This document shows positions 13,090 through 18,619 of a DNA stretch of 18,619 nucleotides, in pieces. The notes beneath the pieces were generated by a model that was given only the letters and a program-made list of their open reading frames with translations, made no database searches and was not told the DNA's origin. Numbering within the stretch: the first letter of the stretch is position 1; every line of letters starts with the position of its first letter. A program made the translations under genes and the position numbers. The DNA is taken from assembly GCF_030530945.1 (NCBI RefSeq), contig NZ_JAUMTZ010000011.1, forward strand, positions 1-18,619, given 5' to 3'. The DNA comes from Kocuria sp. GTDB lineage: Bacteria > Actinomycetota > Actinomycetes > Actinomycetales > Micrococcaceae.

Positions 13090-13698
13090 GTGGGAGCGGT
13101 AACCGAGCTGAACAGCACTCCGGACGTGTTTCGCGCAGTCGTGCGGTCCCTGGAGGGTGCCCGCCTCCGCCCGGAGGTCGCCCTGAGCCGCATCGCCGCT
13201 CCGCGCGGGCTGGCGCCCCACGCCGTCTCCTTCGCCGCCGAGATCGGGCACACCCCGCACCGCGCCCACGACGACGCCGCCGCGCCACGCCGCGCGCCCG
13301 CCTCGGGCCGCTTCGTGGTGCTGTACGACGAGTCCTGCCCGCACCCGTGGGAGGGGCCCTTCCGGATCGTGAGCTGGTTCCGTTCGCGCACCGATCCCGA
13401 GATGGGGCGGGACGAGCTGCTCACAGACGTCAGCTGGGCCTGGCTCACCGACAACCTGGTGCAGCACGGGGCCCTGTTCACGGCCGAGGGCGGCACGGCC
13501 TCCCGGGTCCTGGAGCGTCACTTCGGCAGCCTCACGGACCGTGCGGACGTGGCCCAGGTGGAGCTGCGGGCCTCGTGGACCCCGGTGCCCCGCCACGGCA
13601 CGCCCCACTGGGCGCAGTCCCACCTGCTCGCGTGGACGCAGGTGCTGTGCACCGCCGCCGGCCTGCCCCCGCGCCACGAGGGCGTCGCCCGTGTGTGA
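13090..13698 (+). CDS. DUF3000 family protein
   Basis: This 202-residue protein starts GAVTELNSTPDVFRAVVRSL after the initiator and shows the DUF3000 pattern: FRAVVRSLEGARLRPEVALS near the N-terminus, a Pro/Ala/Arg-rich insert (about 58-74), GRFVVLYDESCPHPWEGPFR (76-95) and TDVSWAWLTDNLVQHGA (about 114-130). No catalytic motif is evident, and the function of the family is unknown. It lies directly before the RNase D gene, an arrangement also recalled from mycobacteria (Rv2680, Rv2681, then dxs), which suggests a conserved functional neighbourhood. The GTG start has no ribosome binding site and a -10 box just ahead, so it is probably leaderless. An RBS-like GAGGA and RNase D follow 85 bp after its stop. 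Confidence 0.88.
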   Translation: MGAVTELNSTPDVFRAVVRSLEGARLRPEVALSRIAAPRGLAPHAVSFAAEIGHTPHRAHDDAAAPRRAPASGRFVVLYDESCPHPWEGPFRIVSWFRSRTDPEMGRDELLTDVSWAWLTDNLVQHGALFTAEGGTASRVLERHFGSLTDRADVAQVELRASWTPVPRHGTPHWAQSHLLAWTQVLCTAAGLPPRHEGVARV

Positions 13699-13782
13699 GC
13701 GCCGCTGACACCACCCTCCCGTCCATCCACCAGATCCCGGACGGCAGACGGAGCCGGCTCCGTCGCCGTCACGCCATCCCTC

Positions 13783-13797
13783 GAGGAACAACCCATC
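13783..13797 (+). promoter_or_regulatory. Well-placed ribosome binding site before an in-frame ATC codon of the RNase D gene
   Basis: GAGGA (13783-13787) is followed by 7 nt and then ATC (13795-13797), in frame with RNase D. The first ATG/GTG codon in the frame is 60 bases later at 13855, without any RBS. The intervening 20 codons mostly end in G or C, like coding sequence. ATC may therefore be the real start; see findings. Confidence 0.4.
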
Positions 13798-13854
13798 AAC
13801 ACCGCAGCCGACGATCCGACCCCCGCCCGCGAGCCGGGCCCCTCCGACATCCTG

Positions 13855-15114
13855 GTGCCGGGATTCGAGCACCTCTCGGTGCCCGCCACCGTGCACCTGA
13901 ACGGCCCCGCCGAGGGCATCCCCCGCGTGGTGGACACCGCGCGGGGCCTTGCCCGCGCCGCGGAGCAGCTCGCCCAGGCCACCGGCCCCGTGGCGATCGA
14001 CACCGAGCGGGCCTCCGGCTTCCGCTACGGCCAGCGCGCGTTCCTGGTGCAGCTGCGCCGGGAGGGCGCAGGCACCGTGCTCATCGACCCCGAGGCCGTG
14101 GGCTCTCTGGCCCAGGTGGACGAGGCCCTGCGCGGGGTGGAGTGGGTGCTGCACGCCGCCACCCAGGACATGCCGTGCCTCGCGGAGCTGGACATGCACC
14201 CCGACGCCCTGTTCGACACCGAGCTGGGCGGACGACTGCTCGGGCTGCGGAAGGTGGGGCTGGCGTCCATGACGGAGGAGCTGCTGGGCTTCACCCTGTC
14301 CAAGGAGCACTCCGCGGTGGACTGGTCCCAGCGCCCGCTACCCACCGACTGGCTCAACTACGCCGCCCTGGACGTGGAGGTGCTCGTGCAGCTGCGGTGG
14401 GCCACCGAGGACCGGCTCGCGGAGGCAGGCAAGCTCGAGTGGGCCGTGCAGGAGTTCGAGCACGTGCGCACGGCCGCGCCGCCCGCACCCCGGCAGGACC
14501 CGTGGCGGCGCACCCACGGCCTGGGCAACGTGCGCGGACGGCGCAAGCTCACCGCGGCCCGCAACCTGTGGCACGCGCGCGAGTCCCTGGCCAAGCACAA
14601 GGACCTCGCCCCCACGCGGCTGCTTCCGGACTCCGCCATCGTGGCGGCCGCGAACGCCATGCCGCGCACCGTACCGCAGCTGATGGCCACGCCCGGCTTC
14701 CACGGCCGCCTGGCCTCCCGTGAGGCTCCCCGGTGGCTCGCCGCGGTGCAGGAGGCCCGGCTCACGGAGGAGCCCGTCCCGGCCACGATCCCCTCCACCG
14801 CCCTGCCGCCCGTCAAGGGGTGGGAGTCCAAGCGGCCCGAGGCGTCCGCGCGGCTGAAGGCCGTCAAGCCCGCCGTGGCGCAGCTCGCCGAGCAGCTGCA
14901 GCTGCCCACGGAGAACCTGCTCACCCCGGAGACGCTGCGGCGGTTCTGCTGGCAGCCCCCGCGCTCCACGTCCGACGACGCCGTGGCCCAGCGGCTGCGC
15001 GAGCTCGGCGCCCGTCCGTGGCAGGTGGAGCACGTCACTCCCGTGATCGGTGCGAGCTGGCGGGAGCTGCGCGCGCAGCGCCGAGCAGACCGCTCCGGCG
15101 ACACCCAGGACTGA
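13855..15114 (+). CDS. rnd: Ribonuclease D-like 3'-5' exonuclease with HRDC domain
   Basis: From the first GTG (13855) this is 419 residues; from the alternative ATC at 13795 it is 439. The DEDDy exonuclease motifs are visible: AIDTERASG (Asp49, Glu51), LHAATQDMPCLAELD (Asp105), and NYAALDVEVLVQL (Tyr169, Asp173). The HRDC domain follows (about 225-300, RGRRKLTAARNLWHARESLA), then a second helical HRDC-like stretch (about 325-375). RNase D trims tRNA and other RNA 3' ends. The gene follows DUF3000 by 156 bp at the most. A hairpin lies downstream of the stop, next to the convergent LEA-like gene. Only the start is in doubt; the assignment to family is firm. Confidence 0.93.
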   Translation: MPGFEHLSVPATVHLNGPAEGIPRVVDTARGLARAAEQLAQATGPVAIDTERASGFRYGQRAFLVQLRREGAGTVLIDPEAVGSLAQVDEALRGVEWVLHAATQDMPCLAELDMHPDALFDTELGGRLLGLRKVGLASMTEELLGFTLSKEHSAVDWSQRPLPTDWLNYAALDVEVLVQLRWATEDRLAEAGKLEWAVQEFEHVRTAAPPAPRQDPWRRTHGLGNVRGRRKLTAARNLWHARESLAKHKDLAPTRLLPDSAIVAAANAMPRTVPQLMATPGFHGRLASREAPRWLAAVQEARLTEEPVPATIPSTALPPVKGWESKRPEASARLKAVKPAVAQLAEQLQLPTENLLTPETLRRFCWQPPRSTSDDAVAQRLRELGARPWQVEHVTPVIGASWRELRAQRRADRSGDTQD

Positions 15115-15212
15115 GCCACCCGGCCCCGCGGACGCCAGCTGGGCGGCGTCGTGCCCGCAGTGGTCCCCGCACGCAGCGGACGGGGCGGGCACGAGCCACC
15201 CGCGAAAACGAC

Positions 15213-15244
15213 GGCGGCCGCCCACCCTGGGGTGCGCGGCCGCC
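15213..15244 (-). terminator. Rho-independent terminator of the LEA-like gene
   Basis: The arm 15213-15227 pairs with 15230-15244 with one mismatch, a stem of about 14 bp with a very small loop. On the minus strand it is followed by GTCGTTTTCGCG, with a short T run. It lies 40 bp after the stop of the minus-strand gene and can also stop RNase D transcription from the other side. Confidence 0.75.
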
Positions 15245-15284
15245 GGAAGCTGCGGACCCGGGCAGTGCCGGGCCCGTCAGCGGG

Positions 15285-15779
15285 TCAGTTCTTCTTCATG
15301 TCCTTGGGCTCCGGTGCCGGGTGCGCCGGCTCCATGTCCACGTTCTTCTCGGTGGTCGCGGGCTTGGGCAGCTTGGCGTCGGTGCCCTTGGAGGAGGAGG
15401 CGGTGTTCTGGGTCTTCTCCCTGGCGGTGGCGGCGCCGTCCTGGGCCTTGCTCTTGGCGGCAGCGGCACCGTCCGGGGCCTTGTCCTTCACGGCCGCAGC
15501 GCCGTCGGTGGCCTTGTCCTTCACCGCGGCGGCGCCCTCGGACGCCTTGGACGCCACGGCGCCGGTGGCCTTCTGCGCGCCCTCGGCGAGCTTCTCGCCC
15601 ACCACGGGAACCTCGGACTTGACCCAGTCCGTGCCCTCGGAGACCTTGGCCTGGACCTTGGGATCGTTCCAGGTGTTGATCGCGCTCTCCCGCAGGGACT
15701 CGTAGCTCTTGCGGCCGGACGCCGACCCGACCACGAAGCCGATGCCGAATCCGGCCACGAACGCAAGACGCTTCATCAT
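15285..15779 (-). CDS. Membrane-anchored YtxH-like protein with LEA-type 11-residue repeats
   Basis: This is 164 residues. Residues 3-22 (KRLAFVAGFGIGFVVGSASG) form one membrane helix with glycine-zipper spacing, followed by GRKSYESLR as in YtxH-type proteins. Residues 23-80 are amphipathic. Residues 81-124 are four consecutive 11-mers of the type DGAAAVKDKAx, resembling LEA group 3 repeats, followed by a Lys/Pro-rich tail. The protein is probably surface-facing, charged and helical, and may protect the envelope or cytoplasm in drying; this is inference. No enzyme motif is seen. The start at 15779 (second ATG at 15776) has AAGGAG 6 nt upstream. A 9-bp hairpin lies in the leader. It is divergent from the Rieske gene and terminated by the hairpin at 15213-15244. 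Confidence 0.8.
   Translation of the reverse strand: MMKRLAFVAGFGIGFVVGSASGRKSYESLRESAINTWNDPKVQAKVSEGTDWVKSEVPVVGEKLAEGAQKATGAVASKASEGAAAVKDKATDGAAAVKDKAPDGAAAAKSKAQDGAATAREKTQNTASSSKGTDAKLPKPATTEKNVDMEPAHPAPEPKDMKKN
15408..15539 (-). repeat. Four 33-bp (11-residue) tandem repeats inside the LEA-like gene
   Basis: Units are EGAAAVKDKAT, DGAAAVKDKAP, DGAAAAKSKAQ and DGAATAREKTQ. Units 1 and 2 differ only at the first and last residue, and divergence increases toward the C-terminus. Ala and Lys periodicity fits an 11-residue amphipathic helix as in LEA group 3 proteins. Confidence 0.85.
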
Positions 15780-15800
15780 AGTTGTCTCCTTCTCGTCTGT

Positions 15801-15824
15801 GCGGGCCGGATCGGACCGGCCCGC
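15801..15824 (-). promoter_or_regulatory. Hairpin in the leader of the LEA-like gene
   Basis: GCGGGCCGG (15801-15809) pairs perfectly with CCGGCCCGC (15816-15824) around ATCGGA. It lies 9 bp upstream of the ribosome binding site (CTCCTT on the plus strand, 15786-15791). It could be an mRNA stability hairpin or an operator. Confidence 0.4.
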
Positions 15825-15889
15825 TCCTGCCCCCATGGTACTGATGGATGCCCGCCCGCCCACCACGTTCCCGCGGGTGGGTCGCGTCC

Positions 15890-15895
15890 TAGGAT
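15890..15895 (+). promoter_or_regulatory. -10-like TAGGAT of the Rieske gene
   Basis: TAGGAT lies 33 bp before the ATG, with a poor -35-like GTTCCC (15867-15872) 17 nt upstream. The predicted leader is about 27 nt and contains the AGGAG ribosome binding site. Confidence 0.4.
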
Positions 15896-15928
15896 GGGAC
15901 AGGACCACCCACGAGAGGAGCGACCGTC

Positions 15929-16438
15929 ATGGCACGGCACCGTCACACCGAGACCCCCAGCGCACAGCGGGAAGGAGGGGACGAGCCGGTCCCAGCTGCA
16001 GCGGCGGACTCCTGCGCTCCCCCGGCGGCTCCGTCCCGACGCCACGCGGTCGGACTGGTGGGCGCGGCCGCGGTGGGAGCGGTGGCCCTGAGCGCGTGCG
16101 GCTCGGGAGGGGGCGACGACGCCGCGGCACCCTCCGCACCCGCCACCCCCACGGACGTGGCCGCCGCGGCGGACGTGCCCGTGGGCTCCGGTATCTCGGT
16201 GAACACCAACGGCGTGCAGGCCGTGGTGGGCCACCCGGCCGAGGACACGTTCACCGCCTACTCCCCCGTGTGCCCCCACCAGGGCTGCACCGTGAACCCC
16301 GGGCAGAAGCAGTTCGTGTGCCCGTGCCACAACTCCGTGTTCGACATGTCCAGCGGGGACGTCACCGGTGGCCCGGCCCAGACCGGGCTCACCCCCTACC
16401 CCGTGAAGGTGGAGAAGGGCCGCGTGATCGTGGGCTGA
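15929..16438 (+). CDS. Tat-exported lipoprotein with a Rieske [2Fe-2S] domain
   Basis: This is 169 residues. The N-terminal region has a twin-arginine pattern SRRHAVG (36-42), then a hydrophobic Ala/Val/Gly stretch, and the lipobox LSAC with Cys57, so the protein should be exported folded and lipid-anchored on the outer face of the membrane. A flexible linker (58-84) follows. The Rieske domain has CPHQGC (Cys115, His117, disulfide Cys120) and CPCHNSVFD (Cys131, Cys133, His134), so all cluster and disulfide residues are present. The 35 residues before the Arg pair are unusually long for a Tat signal. It resembles single-domain Rieske proteins of actinobacteria rather than the membrane-spanning QcrA of cytochrome bc1. 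The electron partner is unknown. AGGAG ends 8 nt before the ATG. It is convergent with dxs. Confidence 0.9.
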   Translation: MARHRHTETPSAQREGGDEPVPAAAADSCAPPAAPSRRHAVGLVGAAAVGAVALSACGSGGGDDAAAPSAPATPTDVAAAADVPVGSGISVNTNGVQAVVGHPAEDTFTAYSPVCPHQGCTVNPGQKQFVCPCHNSVFDMSSGDVTGGPAQTGLTPYPVKVEKGRVIVG

Positions 16439-16446
16439 CCCTGCCG

Positions 16447-16467
16447 GCCGGACTCAATCGGTCCGGC
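16447..16467. terminator. Hairpin spanning the dxs stop codon
   Basis: GCCGGAC (16447-16453) pairs with GTCCGGC (16461-16467), loop TCAATCG. The TCA at 16454-16456 is the dxs stop, as at the hydrolase gene. It begins 9 bp after the Rieske stop, so it can terminate both transcripts. The stem is only 7 bp. Confidence 0.45.
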
Positions 16468-18472
16468 GCGCCTCGGTGGCGGAGCGCGGGGTGGTGAGCG
16501 GGGCGGCGTCGTCGGCCGCGGCGGGGCGCGCGTACGGGACCTTGGTGCCCAGCACGGAGGCCAGGGTGTCCTGCGCGATCCGCTGGGCCGTGACGCCGGT
16601 GTGCCGCAGGATGGCGTCGCGGCTCGCGTGGTCCAGGAAGGCCGTGGGCAGACCCACCTCGTTCAGGGCGGTGTCCACGCCCTGTGCCCGCATCTGCTGG
16701 CGGATCAGGGAGCCGATGCCGCCCGCGCGGACGCCGTCCTCGATGACCACCACGATCCGGTGCTCGGCAGCCAGCTCCACCACCGACTCCGCCACGGGAA
16801 GCACCCAGCGGGGGTCCACCACCGTGGACGAGACGCCGTGGGCGGACAGCCGCTCGGCCACGTCCAGCGCGGTGACGCACATGGCGCCCACGCCCACCAC
16901 CAGCACGTCCCGGTGCTGGCCGTTCTCCCCGCAGCCCTCGCCGTGGCGGGCCAGGACGTCCACTCCGTCCGCGCGGCGCTCCAGGGCGGGCAGGGGCGCT
17001 CCCACCGCTCCCTTGGGGTAGCGCACCACGGTGGGTGCGTCCGAGATGGCCACGGCCTCGCGCAGCTCCTCCACCATGGTCGCCTCGTCACGCGGGGCCG
17101 CCAGGTGCAGCCCGGGCACGATCTGCAGCAGGGCCAGGTCCCACATGCCGTGGTGGCTCGGGCCGTCCGGACCGGTGACGCCCGCCCGGTCCAGCACCAC
17201 CGTGACACCCGCGCGGTGCAGGGCCACGTCCATGAGCAGCTGGTCGAAGCCCCGGTTGAGGAACGTGGCGTAGAGGCCCACCACGGGGTGCAGCCCGGCG
17301 AACGCCATCCCCGCCGCCATGGTCAGGGCGTGCTGCTCGGCGATCCCCACGTCCACCACGCGCTCGGGGTGCGCGAGCTGCATCTTCTGGAGCCCCATGG
17401 GGATGAGCATGGCCCCGGTGACGCCCACCACGTCCGGGCGCTCGTCCGCGATCGCCGCGATCTCGTCGCGGAACACGTGGGTCCACGTGCGCGCAGAGGC
17501 GGTGCCCGTGGGCCTGCCGGTCTCGGGGTCGATCACGGGAACCGAGTGGAACTGGTCGTTCTCGTCCAGGCGCGCAGGGAGGTACCCGTGGCCCTTCTCC
17601 GTGATGGCGTGCACGATCACGGGCCCGCCGTAGTTGCGGGCGTTCATGAGGGCCTGCTCCATGGCCGCGAGGTCGTGGCCGTCCACCGGGCCCACGTACT
17701 TCATGCCGAGGTCCTCGAAAATCCCCTGCTGGACCACCACGTCCTTGATGCCCTGCTTCATGCCGTGCAGCCCGCGGTACACCGCCTGGCCGAGCTGACC
17801 CGAGCTCGTGAGCAGCGTCCTGGCCTTCTCGAGCGTCTGCTCGTAGCGCCGATCCGTGCGCACGGCGTCCACGCCCTGCTGCACGCTGGCCTTGAGGTCC
17901 TTGAGGTGGTTCGCCACGCCGCCCACGGTCGGGGCGTAGGAGCGGCCGTTGTCGTTGACCACGATCACCACCTTGCGGTCACGGTCCGAGGCGATGTTGT
18001 TCACGGCCTCCCAGGCCATGCCGCCGGTCAGCGCGCCGTCCCCGATCACGGCCACCGTGTGCCGGTCCTCCTGGCCCGTGAGCTGGTAGCCCCGGGAGAT
18101 CCCGTCCGCCCAGGACAGGGAGGACGAGGCGTGGGAGGACTCCACGATGTCGTGCTCGGACTCCACACGGGAGGGGTAGCCCGCAAGCCCGCCCTCCTGG
18201 CGCAGCGAGGCGAAGTCCCGGCGACCCGTGAGGAGCTTGTGCACGTAGGACTGGTGCCCGGTGTCGAAGACCACGGAGTCCCGCGGGGAGGAGAACACCC
18301 GGTGCACCGCGAGCGTCAGCTCCACCACCCCGAGGTTGGGGCCCAGGTGCCCGCCGGTGGCGGAGACGTGGTTGATCAGGAACTCCCGGATCTCGTCCGC
18401 CAGCCGCTGCACGTCCGCAGCGTCGAGGCGCTTGAGGTCCTCGGGTCCCTCGATGGTGTCCAGAAGCGTCAT
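16454..18472 (-). CDS. dxs: 1-deoxy-D-xylulose-5-phosphate synthase
   Basis: This 672-residue protein is slightly longer than most DXS enzymes (about 620-640) because of a C-terminal tail. DXS joins pyruvate and glyceraldehyde-3-phosphate using thiamine diphosphate, the first step of the MEP isoprenoid pathway. Visible sites: His42 (GGHLGPNLG), His73 (DTGHQSYVHKLLTGR), the ThDP motif GDGALTGG starting at Gly144 with NDNG near 173-176, and the catalytic Glu379 in GIAEQHALTMAAG. The transketolase C-terminal domain has VLDRAGVTGPDGPSHHG. The start is chosen because MTLLDTIEGPEDLKRLD is the family N-terminus and GGAG lies 8 nt upstream. Its position next to the RNase D/DUF3000 neighbourhood recalls the mycobacterial order. 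The C-terminal residues after GTKVPYARP are low complexity. Confidence 0.97.
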   Translation of the reverse strand: MTLLDTIEGPEDLKRLDAADVQRLADEIREFLINHVSATGGHLGPNLGVVELTLAVHRVFSSPRDSVVFDTGHQSYVHKLLTGRRDFASLRQEGGLAGYPSRVESEHDIVESSHASSSLSWADGISRGYQLTGQEDRHTVAVIGDGALTGGMAWEAVNNIASDRDRKVVIVVNDNGRSYAPTVGGVANHLKDLKASVQQGVDAVRTDRRYEQTLEKARTLLTSSGQLGQAVYRGLHGMKQGIKDVVVQQGIFEDLGMKYVGPVDGHDLAAMEQALMNARNYGGPVIVHAITEKGHGYLPARLDENDQFHSVPVIDPETGRPTGTASARTWTHVFRDEIAAIADERPDVVGVTGAMLIPMGLQKMQLAHPERVVDVGIAEQHALTMAAGMAFAGLHPVVGLYATFLNRGFDQLLMDVALHRAGVTVVLDRAGVTGPDGPSHHGMWDLALLQIVPGLHLAAPRDEATMVEELREAVAISDAPTVVRYPKGAVGAPLPALERRADGVDVLARHGEGCGENGQHRDVLVVGVGAMCVTALDVAERLSAHGVSSTVVDPRWVLPVAESVVELAAEHRIVVVIEDGVRAGGIGSLIRQQMRAQGVDTALNEVGLPTAFLDHASRDAILRHTGVTAQRIAQDTLASVLGTKVPYARPAAADDAAPLTTPRSATEARRTD

Positions 18473-18570
18473 TGCCTGCTCTCCGTGGGTCTCTCGGCGC
18501 CGTTGTGCTCCGCCCGCGGTCGGGAGTGGCTCGCCGCCGCGGGGCCCGGGGCGCCCGAATGCTTCGTCCG

Positions 18571-18576
18571 ATCCTA
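18571..18576 (-). promoter_or_regulatory. -10-like TAGGAT upstream of dxs
   Basis: TAGGAT on the minus strand would start transcription near 18564 and give a leader of about 90 nt. No good -35 box was seen. I see no known riboswitch in the leader and nothing else in 18473-18619. Confidence 0.35.
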
Positions 18577-18619
18577 CTCGCCCGCACCCCCGGCGCCGCC
18601 ACACCCGGGAGGCGGAACG

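Noticed and set aside
12424..14310. Upstream extension of the minus-strand hydrolase to more than 1000 residues
   Set aside because: The extension overlaps msrB, DUF3000 and RNase D on the other strand and has shadow composition. Hydrolase homology begins near the ATG at 12423.
18473..18619. A thiamine-type riboswitch before dxs
   Set aside because: I could not find the conserved TPP riboswitch sequence blocks in the available 147 bp.
1..18619. CRISPR array, IS elements, integrases, tRNA or rRNA genes
   Set aside because: No regularly spaced repeats, transposase or integrase motifs, or tRNA-like cloverleafs with the usual conserved bases were noticed.

Overview
The window is high-GC DNA with G/C-rich third codon positions, many GTG starts, and AGGAG-type ribosome binding sites mixed with starts that lack one. 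It looks like an actinobacterium. The gene content (DUF5703, DUF3000, RNase D with HRDC domain, a divergent dxs, class Ib NrdF, and an actinobacterial rhodanese-SufE pair) fits Micrococcaceae, perhaps a Kocuria-like genome. That placement is inference. No phage, IS element, CRISPR array, tRNA or rRNA gene was recognised. This is mostly a chromosomal housekeeping and accessory-metabolism segment.

Layout. 1-213: 5' end of a small acidic protein (-), divergent from a DUF5703 protein (+). 589-3220: acyl-CoA dehydrogenase-fold protein and M20 metallopeptidase, both (-). 3377-3880: GNAT acetyltransferase (+), convergent with a PPOX-fold protein (-). 4436-6532 (-): SRAP/YedK DNA-protein crosslink protein, lipoate ligase-family protein, and an unrecognised 144-aa protein. 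6533-6915: non-coding stretch with four inverted repeats, the last being the nrdF terminator. 6916-7896: nrdF (-), with a LexA-like palindrome in its leader. 8207-8389: small Rv0909-like protein (+). 8471-9520: zapE (-). 9804-11158: rhodanese-SufE two-gene operon (+). 11188-12423: membrane-anchored alpha/beta hydrolase (-). 12537-15114 (+): msrB, DUF3000, RNase D. 15285-15779 (-): small membrane-anchored protein with LEA-like 11-residue repeats. 15929-16438: Tat/lipoprotein Rieske protein (+). 16454-18472: dxs (-).

Themes. Several genes concern damage or stress: NrdF with an SOS-like operator, the SRAP protein, MsrB, the LEA-like protein, and sulfur transfer for Fe-S assembly next to a Rieske protein. 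This is only suggestive, because most are independent transcription units separated by strong hairpins. The points most worth a second look are the SOS-like box at nrdF, a possible ATC start for RNase D, convergent gene pairs whose stop codons sit inside shared hairpins, probable leaderless starts, the LEA-like repeat protein and the hairpin cluster at 6713-6886. I did not find a clearly new multi-gene system.
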